A DNA stretch of 64,000 nucleotides from an uncultured Pelagibacteraceae bacterium (GTDB lineage Bacteria > Pseudomonadota > Alphaproteobacteria > Pelagibacterales > Pelagibacteraceae). A program made the translations under genes and the position numbers. Location: NCBI GenBank assembly GCA_902563435.1, contig CACEXE010000003.1, positions 36,671-100,670 on the forward strand, in the 5' to 3' direction. The first letter of the stretch is position 1; every line of letters starts with the position of its first letter. The notes under the pieces were generated by a model. That model was not told where the DNA came from. It searched no databases and saw only the letters and a program-made list of their open reading frames with translations. This document shows positions 37,695 to 47,683 of the stretch, piece by piece.

Positions 37695-40034
37695 ATGAGC
37701 AAATTGATAAAAAAACTCTTACTAGCTTTTACTTTATTTTCTTTACTTTGTTTTGTTGTAATTTTTTCAATACTATGGATATATTCAAATAAATTACCAG
37801 ATTATAAGTTTTTAAAAAATTATAAGCCTTCTGTATCAAGTAAAGTTTACTCTGGAAATGGTTTACTAATAAGTGATTTTTCAGCTGAAAAAAGAATATT
37901 TGTTCCTTACAATGCAATTCCAAAAACTATAATTAATTCTTTTCTATCTTCAGAGGACAAGAATTTTTTTAAACATCCCGGAGTAGATGCAAAAGGTATA
38001 TTAAGAGCAATTAAAAATAATATAATTAATTTACTTAAATCTAATCGACTAGAAGGAGCATCCACAATTACCCAACAGGTTGCCAAAAACTTTCTTTTAT
38101 CTAACGAAGTTAGTTTAGATAGAAAAATAAAAGAAGCTATTTTAGCTTTTAGAATTGAAAGAGCATTATCAAAGGAGAGAATATTAGAACTTTACTTAAA
38201 TCAAATTTATCTTGGTGAAGGTTCATACGGAATTGCTTCTGCAAGCTTAAGATATTTTGATAAACCAATTGGTGATTTAAATTATTCAGAATCTGCTTTA
38301 TTAGCCGCTTTACCTAAAGCACCAAGTAAATATAATCCATATAAAAATAAAGAATTAGCAACTTATAGAAGAAATTTGGTATTAAAAAATCTTTATGAAA
38401 ATTCATATATTTCAAAAAATAAATATGATGAATTAATCAATTTAGAAATCTTTTTAAAAAAGAGAAAGAGAATATTTCTTGAAGATACAAGATATTTTGT
38501 TGAAGATATAAGAAAAAAAGTTATTCAAGATTATGGTTATGATAAGGTTCACAAACAAGGTTTAAATATTAAGACTCCAATTAATTTAGAGCTTCAAAAT
38601 CTGGCCTCAAATTCCTTAAGAAAAGGATTATTAGAGTATGATAGAAGAAAAGGGTGGAGAGGCCCATTAGATAATACAAAAAAAAATGACTGGCATAAAA
38701 ATCTAGAGAAATTTGATTTAGAAAAATCAATTGGTTGGCAAATAGCAATTATAAAAAGGATAGATAAATTCGAGACCGTTATTCAAACATCAAATAAAGA
38801 ACATGGAATTATAAAATATGAGGATGTTAATTGGACAAGAAAAGATTTTAATCAAATTTTTAAAATTAATGATTTAATTTATGTAAAAAAAATTTCTGAC
38901 GGTATATTCAGTTTAAGACAATTACCAAATGTGAATGGTGGAATAGTTGTTATGGACCCCTATAGCGGTAGAGTGCTGGCAATGTCAGGTGGGTTTAGTT
39001 TTAAAAAAAGTGAATTTAATAGAGTTTCTCAAGCCAAAAGACAACCTGGATCTGCCTTTAAACCATTTATATATGCTTTAGCATTAGAAAATAATTATTC
39101 ACCATCCTCTTTAATTCTTGATGCACCTATTGTTATTAATCAAGGCAAAGATTTAAAAATGTGGAAACCAGAAAACTATGGAAAAAAGTTTTATGGTTTA
39201 TCAACATTAAGAACTGGGGTTGAAAAATCCAGAAATTTAATGACCGTTAGGATCTCACAAGAACTAGGTATAGATAAGATTATTAACTTTTCAAAAAAAC
39301 TTAACATTTATGATAATCCTGAAGAATTACTGTCTGTATCATTAGGATCTGTGGAAACAACATTGCTTAATATAACAAGCGCATATTGTTCTTTTGTAAA
39401 TGGCGGGAAATTAGTTACTCCGATTATTATAGATAGAATTCAAGATAGCCAAGGTAATACAATTTCAAATAATGAAAAAAGATTTTGTGAAAATTGCGAT
39501 AAAATATCTTATGATGGCAATAGTGTACCTGTAGTAAAAAGTAATTTTAAACAAATATTTTCACCGCAGACTGCATATCAAATAACCTCAATACTAGAAG
39601 GTGCAGTTAATAGAGGTACAGGAAAAAGATTAAGAGATTTAAATTTACAACTTGCAGGAAAAACAGGTACAACCAATAATAACACGGATACATGGTTTAT
39701 AGGATTTACATCAAACTTAGTTGTAGGAGTGTATGTGGGGCATGATAACCCAAAAAGATTAGGAAAATACGAAACTGGTTCTAAAACTGCATTGCCTATT
39801 TTCAAAGAATTCATAAAAAAAGCAGTAAATAATTATGAAGCTAGACCCTTTAAAATCCCAAAAGGTATTAAAATGATGGTTATTGATGCTGAAACTGGAA
39901 AAAAAGCAGATTTTGCCTCAAAAGAAACAATTATTGAGTCATATAAAAAAGAAAAAATTGAAAATCAGACATTTAGTAGTAATGATAAAAATAATTCTAA
40001 TAAATTTAAAAAAAATATTTTAAAATTTTATTAA
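37695..40034 (+). CDS. mrcA: Penicillin-binding protein 1A
   Basis: A 779-residue bifunctional peptidoglycan synthase. It has one N-terminal membrane helix (about 9-30), a glycosyltransferase domain with SEDKNFFKHPGVD and EGASTITQQVAKNF, and a transpeptidase domain with the SxxK motif in QPGSAFKPFIYAL, an SRN motif in EKSRNLMTV, and the KTGTTNN box. Length is normal for PBP1A. Its stop overlaps the prfB start (TAATG). Confidence 0.94.
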   Translation: MSKLIKKLLLAFTLFSLLCFVVIFSILWIYSNKLPDYKFLKNYKPSVSSKVYSGNGLLISDFSAEKRIFVPYNAIPKTIINSFLSSEDKNFFKHPGVDAKGILRAIKNNIINLLKSNRLEGASTITQQVAKNFLLSNEVSLDRKIKEAILAFRIERALSKERILELYLNQIYLGEGSYGIASASLRYFDKPIGDLNYSESALLAALPKAPSKYNPYKNKELATYRRNLVLKNLYENSYISKNKYDELINLEIFLKKRKRIFLEDTRYFVEDIRKKVIQDYGYDKVHKQGLNIKTPINLELQNLASNSLRKGLLEYDRRKGWRGPLDNTKKNDWHKNLEKFDLEKSIGWQIAIIKRIDKFETVIQTSNKEHGIIKYEDVNWTRKDFNQIFKINDLIYVKKISDGIFSLRQLPNVNGGIVVMDPYSGRVLAMSGGFSFKKSEFNRVSQAKRQPGSAFKPFIYALALENNYSPSSLILDAPIVINQGKDLKMWKPENYGKKFYGLSTLRTGVEKSRNLMTVRISQELGIDKIINFSKKLNIYDNPEELLSVSLGSVETTLLNITSAYCSFVNGGKLVTPIIIDRIQDSQGNTISNNEKRFCENCDKISYDGNSVPVVKSNFKQIFSPQTAYQITSILEGAVNRGTGKRLRDLNLQLAGKTGTTNNNTDTWFIGFTSNLVVGVYVGHDNPKRLGKYETGSKTALPIFKEFIKKAVNNYEARPFKIPKGIKMMVIDAETGKKADFASKETIIESYKKEKIENQTFSSNDKNNSNKFKKNILKFY

Positions 40035-41132
40035 TGGAACAAGAGATAGAAAAATTTAAATCAGAAGTAATAAAAATAAATCATAGAATTAAGGAGTTTC
40101 TTTGAAAAACAAGAAATTGCTTTAAAAAGAAATAAACTTAATATTCTCATAGAAGACCCAAAATTCTGGGATGACAGAAAAAAAGCTGAAAAAATATTAA
40201 AAGAAAAAAAAGGATATGACGAGCTATTAAAATCTCATAAAGAATCAGAAAGTGAGATTTATGAGTTATATGATATCTTTAAGCTTGCAAGCGAAGAAAA
40301 TGATAAATATTTAATTCAAGAAACTTTAGATAAATTTTTAAATTTAAAAAAAGATTTAAAAAAATTAGAAATTAAATGTTTTCTTTCAAATGAGAACGAT
40401 ACTTTAGACAGTTATTTGGAATTTCATGCAGGCGCAGGAGGCACCGAGAGTCAAGATTGGGCTCAAATGTTAAGAAGAATGTATATGAAGTGGGCATCTG
40501 ATCGAGGATATAATATTGAATTGATTAGTGAACACAGAGGTGATGAAGCAGGAATTAAGTCATCAGTTATCAAAATTTCTGGAGAATATATTTATGGTTT
40601 TTTAAAATCGGAGTCAGGAATACACCGTTTGGTAAGGATCTCCCCATTTGACTCTGGTGCAAGAAGACATACAAGCTTTGCTAGTGTTTGGGTTTACCCA
40701 GTAATAAGTGAGAATATAGATATTGAGGTATTAGATAAGGATTTAAGAATTGATACTTACAGATCAAGTGGAGCAGGTGGACAACACGTTAATACAACTG
40801 ATAGTGCAGTAAGAATTACTCATATTCCAAGTAAAATTGTTGTCCAATGTCAAAACGAAAGATCACAACATAAAAATAAAGAAACTTGTATGAACATGCT
40901 TAAAGCAAGACTTTATGAACACGAAATACAAAAGAGAAAAAAAGAGAGTGATAATATTGAAAGCTCAAAATCAGAAATTGGTTGGGGACATCAAATAAGA
41001 TCATATGTATTACACCCTTACAGAATGGTGAAAGACAACAGAACGAACTACGAAAATTCAAATCCAGATAAGGTATTAGATGGAGAAATTGATGAATTTT
41101 TAGAAAACTCTTTATATAAAATAAATGCCTAA
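40034..41132 (+). CDS. prfB: Peptide chain release factor 2, expressed by +1 programmed frameshift
   Basis: RF2 recognises UGA and UAA. The gene starts at ATG 40034, reads 23 codons to CTT, then meets an in-frame TGA at 40103-40105. Skipping one base (T40103) continues in the +1 frame from 40104 to the TAA at 41130-41132. The product is 365 residues, the same as E. coli RF2. The second part has the stop-codon-reading SPF tripeptide (203-205) and the catalytic GGQ (248-250) in SSGAGGQHVNTTDS. A frame beginning at 40416 is only the C-terminal two thirds. It overlaps the next gene by eight bases. Confidence 0.95.
40091..40105 (+). promoter_or_regulatory. prfB: prfB +1 frameshift site
   Basis: The sequence AAGGAG-TTT-CTT-TGA places a Shine-Dalgarno-like AGGAG three bases before the slippery CTT and the in-frame TGA, the same arrangement as the E. 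coli site (AGGGGG-TAT-CTT-TGA). When RF2 is scarce, the ribosome pauses at TGA and slips +1, making more RF2. Confidence 0.93.
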
Positions 41133-44103
41133 GAAAATACTAATTACAGGTATATTAATTTTATTAATTTTAGGCATATGCATTTCATATTTAAGTATTT
41201 ATGGAATAAAAACAGATAAATTTAATAATTTTATAAATAATAAAGTTAAAGACTTTAACTCAAAACTAATACTTCAAACTGAAAACGTTTATATTAAGTT
41301 AAATCTAAGTGAGAATGCGATTAATATTAACACTAAGAATGCAAATTTAATTGCAGAATTCAATACAATTAAAATTTCTAATGTAGATATAAATTTAAAT
41401 TTGATAAAATTTTTAAAGAGTGAAAGTTCAATAAAAAATATAAAAATAAAATCTGCAAGTAATTTAATAAAAGATGTTACATCATTCTTAAATACAATAG
41501 ACTATAATCTATCTAGATATATATTTTATAGTCAGATCAAAGAAGGGTTATTAAATTTTGAACTAGATGCTAAATTAGATAGTAAAAGACAAGAGTCTCT
41601 CTCTTATTTTATTTCAGGCTCAGTGAGCAATGCAAAATTAAATATACCAGGATATGAAAGTTTAAATGACTTAAATTTTAATTTTCAGACTCAGGATAGA
41701 ATAACTAAAATTTCAAATTTAAATTTCATTTATCAAAAGATAATTTTTTCATCAAAAAGATTAGATGTAAAAGGAGAAAAATCGGGGGCATATTATGTTG
41801 AAGGAGATATAGAAAATACTAAAGCATTAATAAACCCAAAGTTAATATTTAAATTTACAAATATAAAACAAGATTATTTGTCGAATAAAGATATTTTGTT
41901 TCAGAGTAAAAATTCATTCTCCTTTAAATTAAATAAAAATAAAAAAATTAAAAATATCAAAATTGACTCAGTTTTAAATTTTGATGAAATTCATTTTAAT
42001 AATAAATACCAAAATTTAATTTTTTTAAAAGAGGGTACAATTAATTCTAAATTTGAAAATGAAAAATTTACTGCTGAACTTGATACCTACTTTGCTTTTT
42101 TAGATGATTTAAAATTAAAGAATGAATTTAAAAATAATAATTTAAAATTATCTTTAAATAGTAAAAAAAATCAAAAAATGATTATAAGAGGAAATATAAG
42201 AAATGGAAAAGGACCTTTAGACCCTAAAATTTTTTTAAACTTTATAGATTTAGATCCCAAACTTCTATCTGATAAAAAAATTAATTTTGAGTCAGATAAT
42301 AACTTCAAATTTGAGGTTTATAATAACAAAATAGAAAATTACCTAATCGATTCAGAAATTTATTTAGATAAATTAGAACTTAATAAAGAAATCCAAGACG
42401 TTCTATACTTAAAAAATATTAAAACTAAAATAATTTTTGGAGACCAATTATTAAAAGTAGATTTAAAAAGTAATTACTCTTTTTTTGAAAAAACTTTTGA
42501 TAATGAGTCAGAAAATAATATTATAAATATCAAATTAGATAAAAAAAACGATAAAACCTCTGATGTAGAAATATTTTTACAGTCAGATAATAATACAATT
42601 AATACTAAAGAGTTTAAAAAATATTTAAATATTCAAGAACAACGTAATTTAATAAAGGATCAAATAATAGACCTAAATTCAAATTTTACAATAAATGCAT
42701 CTATTGATGACACATTTAACATTAAAAAATTTGCTATAAAATCAAATTTAAATTTTGATAATTTAAATATTAATTACAGATCAAATTTCATTAAAAAATA
42801 TTTAACAAGTTTCGACAATAAGATTGCTATCAAAAATCCTCAAATCTTATTTGAATATTCAAATGATATAATTAATTTTCAAATAGATGGAAAATATTTA
42901 TTACAAAATAAAGAGGATAATTTTTTTATTAAATACAAAGGTAACGAAAATAATTATGAACTTTATACATTATTAAATTTAGATGATAGTGATTTAAAAA
43001 TTGATGAAATTCAATATTTAAAGAAAAAAAATATTCCATCAAAATTAGAAATTTTATTAAATAAATCTACAAATGGCTTTAACTTACAGAACATCAGTTT
43101 TACAGAAAACAAAAATTATATTTCAATAGATAATCTCTATATATCCGATGATTTCAAATTGCAGAGTGTGGATAAAATTGATGCAAATTTTTTTAATAGC
43201 AAGGGAGTTAAAAATAATTTTCAAATTAAAAAAAACTCAAATAATTATCAATTTATTGGAAACCAAATCGATGGAGAAAAAATAATTGAAAAATTATTGA
43301 AGAGCAATAATGAAACTAAGATTTCAAATTTCTTCGATAATTTAAATACTTCAGTAATATTGAATTTAGAAAAGGTATATTTAGAAAAAGATGAATATCT
43401 TAAAAAATTTGTTGGCGAATTTGATATAAAAAATAATAAACTAATTTTAGCTAAAGCTAATGGAGTTTTGGATAAAGAAAATCAATTCTCTTATTCTTAT
43501 AGAACAACAGCTAAGAATGAAAAAATGACAAATATAACCATTGAAGAACCAAAACCCTTTATAAATAATTATAAATTTATAAAAGGTTTTGATGAAGGTG
43601 AATTGAAATTAACTTCAATCAAAATTGATAATACATCTAGGTCAAATCTCAAAATTACTAATTTCAAAGTTAAAGAAGTGCCAGTTTTAGCAAAAATTCT
43701 TACGCTTGCATCTTTACAAGGAATTGCTGATCTTCTTACAGGAGAAGGAATAAGGTTTAATGAATTTGAAATGGATTTTAAGAGAAAAAATAATCTAATA
43801 GAAATAGAAGAGATGTATGCACTGGGACCAGCTATTTCAATTATGATGGAGGGTTATATTGAGAAAGACAGAATAACAAGTTTAAGAGGAACTCTGGTAC
43901 CTGCAACAACTATTAATAAGACAATAGCCAAAATTCCTTTACTTGGTAATATTTTAGTAGGTAGCAAAACTGGTGAAGGTATATTTGGTGTCAGTTTTAA
44001 AATAAAAGGACCACCAAATAATTTAAAAAGCACAGTTAATCCAATAAGAACTTTAACACCGAGATTTATTACCAGGACTTTAGAAAATCTTAAAGGTAAT
44101 TAA
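41125..44103 (+). CDS. AsmA-like / YhdP-type envelope protein
   Basis: A 992-residue protein with one N-terminal membrane anchor (ILITGILILLILGICISYL) and a long body of repeated amphipathic beta strands rich in Asn, Lys and Asp. The C-terminal region (about 810-992), with FKVKEVPVLAKILTLASLQGIADLLTGEGI and a late IPLLGNILVGSKTGEGIFGVSFKIKGP, matches the AsmA_2/DUF3971 end of YhdP/TamB-like proteins. These are thought to form hydrophobic grooves moving phospholipids between membranes. It overlaps prfB by eight bases and tyrS by four at its 3' end. Confidence 0.8.
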   Translation: MPKKILITGILILLILGICISYLSIYGIKTDKFNNFINNKVKDFNSKLILQTENVYIKLNLSENAININTKNANLIAEFNTIKISNVDINLNLIKFLKSESSIKNIKIKSASNLIKDVTSFLNTIDYNLSRYIFYSQIKEGLLNFELDAKLDSKRQESLSYFISGSVSNAKLNIPGYESLNDLNFNFQTQDRITKISNLNFIYQKIIFSSKRLDVKGEKSGAYYVEGDIENTKALINPKLIFKFTNIKQDYLSNKDILFQSKNSFSFKLNKNKKIKNIKIDSVLNFDEIHFNNKYQNLIFLKEGTINSKFENEKFTAELDTYFAFLDDLKLKNEFKNNNLKLSLNSKKNQKMIIRGNIRNGKGPLDPKIFLNFIDLDPKLLSDKKINFESDNNFKFEVYNNKIENYLIDSEIYLDKLELNKEIQDVLYLKNIKTKIIFGDQLLKVDLKSNYSFFEKTFDNESENNIINIKLDKKNDKTSDVEIFLQSDNNTINTKEFKKYLNIQEQRNLIKDQIIDLNSNFTINASIDDTFNIKKFAIKSNLNFDNLNINYRSNFIKKYLTSFDNKIAIKNPQILFEYSNDIINFQIDGKYLLQNKEDNFFIKYKGNENNYELYTLLNLDDSDLKIDEIQYLKKKNIPSKLEILLNKSTNGFNLQNISFTENKNYISIDNLYISDDFKLQSVDKIDANFFNSKGVKNNFQIKKNSNNYQFIGNQIDGEKIIEKLLKSNNETKISNFFDNLNTSVILNLEKVYLEKDEYLKKFVGEFDIKNNKLILAKANGVLDKENQFSYSYRTTAKNEKMTNITIEEPKPFINNYKFIKGFDEGELKLTSIKIDNTSRSNLKITNFKVKEVPVLAKILTLASLQGIADLLTGEGIRFNEFEMDFKRKNNLIEIEEMYALGPAISIMMEGYIEKDRITSLRGTLVPATTINKTIAKIPLLGNILVGSKTGEGIFGVSFKIKGPPNNLKSTVNPIRTLTPRFITRTLENLKGN

Positions 44104-45323
44104 TTTGTAATTTTAAAGTGTTTTTTTTTTCCTATAGATAGCTTAATAAAACCCTTATCTGAGAATAATTTAGGATCAATTATATATTTTTCATCTAGTA
44201 CATTTTCGTTATTTAATTTTATCCCGTTTGACTTAATTAATCTTCTTATTTCTGATTTAGAAATATCCTTATTTACAAAAGAAATAAGCTCAACTATATT
44301 TTTGGATAAGATATCATTATTGAGTTTTATCCCTGGGAGATTTTCTCCTGTAGAATTCTCTTTAAAAGTATTTTTTGCAAGTTTCTCAGAATTTTTAGCT
44401 TCTTTTATTCCATGTAGCATTTCCGTTGCATTATTGGCGAGTAAAATTTTTAATTCGTTTATATCCTTATCTTTTTCTTTGTCTATTTTGTCTAAAGACA
44501 GATCAGTGAACATTTTTAAAAACTTTAATACATCTCTATCATCTGTATTTCTCCAAAACTGCCAATAATCATATGGAGACAACATTTCTTTATTTAACCA
44601 TACTGCACCTTTTTCAGTTTTGCCCATTTTAATACCTGATGCTAATGTAATAAGTGGTGTAGTTAAGCCAAATGCTTGATTTCCAGACTCTCTTTTAATT
44701 AGTTCAACACCATTTACTATATTTCCCCATTGATCAGATCCGCCAATTTGTAAGTTACATTTATTTGATTTATTTAGTTCATAAAAATCATATGCTTGTA
44801 AAATCATATAATTAAATTCCATGTAACTTAATGATTGTTCTCTTTCTAATCTTAATTTTACACTATCAAATGTTAACATTTTATTAATTGTAAAATGTCT
44901 ACCTATGTCTCTTAAAAAATTTATATAATTAAGTTTACTTAACCATTTATAATTATTAACAAATAAAGGTTTTAATTTTGGATTATTTGTTTTTAGAAAA
45001 ATTTTAAAAACTTTTTTTATATTACTAATATTACTCTCTATTTGTTTTTCAGATAATATTTTTCTAGTTTCCTCTTTTCCAGATGGATCTCCTATTCTTG
45101 TTGTTCCTCCACCTAAAAGAACAATTGGTCTATGACCATGTTTTTGTAAAAGCCTTAGACACATTATTTGTAGTAAACTACCAACGTGAAGACTAGGAGC
45201 AGTACTATCAAATCCAATATAAGCATTAGTACTTTCTTTATTTAATAAATTTGATAATTCTAATTCATTGGTACATTGATAATAGTATCCTCTGTCTTTA
45301 AATTCTTTTAAAAAATTATTCAT
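44100..45323 (-). CDS. tyrS: Tyrosyl-tRNA synthetase
   Basis: A 407-residue class I synthetase. It shows the GFDSTAPSLHVGSLLQI block with the HIGH-type motif (HVGS), the tyrosine pocket in FNYMILQAYDFYELN and QIGGSDQWGNIVNG, and the KMSKS-type loop KMGKTEKGAVWLN. A C-terminal S4-like RNA-binding domain (about 345-407) follows. It faces anmK across 47 bases. Confidence 0.95.
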   Translation of the reverse strand: MNNFLKEFKDRGYYYQCTNELELSNLLNKESTNAYIGFDSTAPSLHVGSLLQIMCLRLLQKHGHRPIVLLGGGTTRIGDPSGKEETRKILSEKQIESNISNIKKVFKIFLKTNNPKLKPLFVNNYKWLSKLNYINFLRDIGRHFTINKMLTFDSVKLRLEREQSLSYMEFNYMILQAYDFYELNKSNKCNLQIGGSDQWGNIVNGVELIKRESGNQAFGLTTPLITLASGIKMGKTEKGAVWLNKEMLSPYDYWQFWRNTDDRDVLKFLKMFTDLSLDKIDKEKDKDINELKILLANNATEMLHGIKEAKNSEKLAKNTFKENSTGENLPGIKLNNDILSKNIVELISFVNKDISKSEIRRLIKSNGIKLNNENVLDEKYIIDPKLFSDKGFIKLSIGKKKHFKITN

Positions 45324-45370
45324 AGGTCTATAATCTTACAATATACATATTTTTATAAAAAAAAATAATA

Positions 45371-46465
45371 ATGGAAAAAAATTTATCAGCACTTGGGTTT
45401 ATGAGTGGTACATCTAGTGATGGTGTAGATTCTTCAGTTATAACATCTAACGGTAAAGACAGTATTGTTATCAAATATAACAGATTTGATACTTATCCAT
45501 CAAAGCTTTCAAATAAAATTCATAGAATAAAAGAAAACATTTCAAAAATGCAAGATCTACTTAAATATTCCTATAATATTGAAGAATTAGAGAGAGAAAT
45601 TACAAACTTCCATGTCGATATTGCAATTAAAATATCCAAACAGATTAATTATGATTTAATAGGTTTTCATGGTCATACAATTTATCATAATGCAGATGAA
45701 AAAATTTCTAAGCAGATTGGTTTAGGCAATGTTTTATCAGGAAAAACTAATAAAACTGTAGTTTATGATTTCAGACAAAATGATATCAAAAATGGAGGAG
45801 AGGGTGCACCTTTAGCTCCAATTTACCACCTTTCACTTATAAAAAAATTATTTAAAGAAAGTAAAGTAAAAATCCCGATTTCAATATTAAATATTGGGGG
45901 TATAGCAAACATTACTGAAATTGATAAAAATTTTAAAATAACAAGTAGAGACATAGGACCAGGAAATTGCTTAATTGACAAGTGGATAAGAAAAAATTCT
46001 AACAAACCTTTTGACAAGGATGGGAATTTAGCATTGAAAGGGAAAACAGACAAATTTATTTTTGATCAATATATGGATAACTATTATTATAGCAAAATTA
46101 ATTCTAGGAGATCCCTAGATACAAATGATTTTGATATTTCATTTGCAAAAGGTCTTTCGTTAGAAAATGGAACAACTACTATTACTGATTTAACATCTGA
46201 ATTATTATCCAAAAAAATTGGAAATAATAATATTTATGTTTGTGGTGGCGGACGAAAAAATAAATACTTAATTAATTCATTGAAAAATAAAATTAAAAAT
46301 AAAGTTTTCTCAATTGACGATTTAAATATTAATGGTGACTTTATAGAGTCACAGGCATTTGCTTTTCTTGCAATAAGATCTTATTTAAGGCTGCCTATTT
46401 CATTTCCTTCCACTACTAATTGCAAAATACCAACTGTAGGTGGTTCTATTATTAAATATCCTTAA
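45371..46465 (+). CDS. anmK: Anhydro-N-acetylmuramic acid kinase
   Basis: A 364-residue sugar kinase that opens and phosphorylates anhydroMurNAc from recycled cell wall. It shows GFMSGTSSDGVDSSVI at the N-terminus, FHGHTIYH, and the ILNIGGIANIT and DIGPGNCLIDKW blocks, all typical of AnmK. GGGRKN near the end is the adenine-binding segment. It is commonly divergent from tyrS in proteobacteria. It abuts the opposing hydrolase gene. Confidence 0.95.
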   Translation: MEKNLSALGFMSGTSSDGVDSSVITSNGKDSIVIKYNRFDTYPSKLSNKIHRIKENISKMQDLLKYSYNIEELEREITNFHVDIAIKISKQINYDLIGFHGHTIYHNADEKISKQIGLGNVLSGKTNKTVVYDFRQNDIKNGGEGAPLAPIYHLSLIKKLFKESKVKIPISILNIGGIANITEIDKNFKITSRDIGPGNCLIDKWIRKNSNKPFDKDGNLALKGKTDKFIFDQYMDNYYYSKINSRRSLDTNDFDISFAKGLSLENGTTTITDLTSELLSKKIGNNNIYVCGGGRKNKYLINSLKNKIKNKVFSIDDLNINGDFIESQAFAFLAIRSYLRLPISFPSTTNCKIPTVGGSIIKYP

Positions 46466-47131
46466 TTAATATAAAGCAGTCTCTTTTTTAATATATTTAT
46501 TTAGGGATTTAATTAGGGCTATATCACTTTTAGAGAAAAAATGATTTGCGTCTTGGATGGATTCAAATTCAACTTTAATACCTTTTTGTTCACTGAGTCT
46601 TTTATTTAAATCATTTATATGCTCTACTGGAACAAGTTCATCTTTTTTTCCATAAATCATCGCACCAGATGTAGGACATGGTGATAAAAAAGAAAAATCA
46701 TAAACATTAGGCTGCGGTGAGACGACAATAAACCTATTTATTTCTGGTCTTCTCATTAATAACTGCATTGCTATCAAAGATCCAAAAGAAAAACCTGAAA
46801 TCCAACATTGGGAATTATCAAAGTTTTCTCTTTCTAACCAATCTAAGGCAGCTGCTGCATCTGCAAGTTCTCCTTGCCCGTTATCAAACTCACCATCGCT
46901 TTTCCCAACACCCCTAAAATTTACTCTACAAACTGAAAAATCATTATCGACAAATGTTTGAAATATATCGACAACTATCTTATTGTTCATTGTCCCACCG
47001 TACTGAGGATGAGGATGTAAAACTAGTGCAATTGGTGAAGTGTTTTTTTTACTTTTAAAATATTTAGCTTCTAGTCTTCCAGCTGGACCTGGTATAAATA
47101 TTTCTACAATTTTATTATCTACGGATGCCAT
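46466..47131 (-). CDS. Alpha/beta hydrolase, dienelactone-hydrolase-like
   Basis: A 221-residue single-domain hydrolase. It shows ALVLHPHPQYGGTMNNKIV, CRVNFRGVGKSDGEFDNGQGEL, the nucleophile Ser in SGFSFGSL, an Asp in YGKKDELVP, and a late His in ANHFFS, completing the triad. Proteins like this are common next to iscR-suf in alphaproteobacteria. The substrate is unknown. It points away from iscR. Confidence 0.85.
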   Translation of the reverse strand: MASVDNKIVEIFIPGPAGRLEAKYFKSKKNTSPIALVLHPHPQYGGTMNNKIVVDIFQTFVDNDFSVCRVNFRGVGKSDGEFDNGQGELADAAAALDWLERENFDNSQCWISGFSFGSLIAMQLLMRRPEINRFIVVSPQPNVYDFSFLSPCPTSGAMIYGKKDELVPVEHINDLNKRLSEQKGIKVEFESIQDANHFFSKSDIALIKSLNKYIKKETALY

Positions 47132-47212
47132 TGATTATTAATCTCAAAAAAAATAAGGTTTTTTCTATCAAAATTCAGTGACAAAATGCAAGTTTTTAAA
47201 TAGCAATTAATC

Positions 47213-47256
47213 TTGACTAAAATAGTCGGGTATATATAAGACCCGTAAATTGCGGG
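47213..47256 (+). promoter_or_regulatory. Promoter and likely IscR operator of the suf operon
   Basis: A -35 TTGACT (47213-47218) and -10 TATAAG (47235-47240) are separated by 16 bases. A perfect palindrome GACTA-aaa-TAGTC (47215-47227) covers the -35 box. CGGGT (47227-47231) and ACCCG (47241-47245) flank the -10, and CCCG (47242-47245) can also pair with CGGG (47253-47256). Such symmetry before an Rrf2-family gene suggests autoregulation by IscR; the exact operator is inferred. Confidence 0.6.
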
Positions 47257-47260
47257 AAAT

Positions 47261-47683
47261 ATGAAATTATCAAGTAAAGGCAGATACGCTGTAATGGCTT
47301 TGGCTGATCTAGCAAAATTTAATTTAAAAGAGCCAGTATCTTTAAGAGATATATCTTTAAGACAAGGTATATCACTTGTCTACTTGGAACAGCTTTTTTC
47401 AAAATTAAAAAAGAACCAAATTGTTACAAGCGTTAGAGGTAATAAAGGTGGTTACGTATTATCAAAACAAGCTTCTGAGATAAAAATTTCAGATGTGTTT
47501 ATTGCTGTTGACGAAAAAATAAAAACAGTTGGGTGTGAAAAACATTCAGAGAGTGGATGTAATGGTAAATCTTCTAAATGCATTACCCATGATTTATGGG
47601 ATGAGCTAGAAGATTATATAAATAACTTTTTTCAGCAAAAAACATTAAGTGATTTAATTAATAAGAGAACTTTAAATGGATAA
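47261..47683 (+). CDS. iscR: Rrf2-family iron-sulfur regulator IscR
   Basis: A 140-residue winged-helix repressor that senses iron-sulfur status through a [2Fe-2S] cluster. It shows [17 protein letters not shown], the recognition part [14 protein letters not shown] and [11 protein letters not shown], and cluster ligands in [21 protein letters not shown] (three Cys and the His). The spacing between the cysteines (7 and 6 residues) is slightly longer than the 5 and 5 I recall for E. coli IscR. THDLWDEL follows as usual. It leads the suf operon and overlaps sufB by eight bases. Confidence 0.9.
   Translation: MKLSSKGRYAVMALADLAKFNLKEPVSLRDISLRQGISLVYLEQLFSKLKKNQIVTSVRGNKGGYVLSKQASEIKISDVFIAVDEKIKTVGCEKHSESGCNGKSSKCITHDLWDELEDYINNFFQQKTLSDLINKRTLNG

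Noticed and set aside
40416..41132. A separate gene for a truncated RF2
   Set aside because: It begins with TTG in the middle of RF2; the upstream frame joined by the +1 site gives the complete 365-residue protein.
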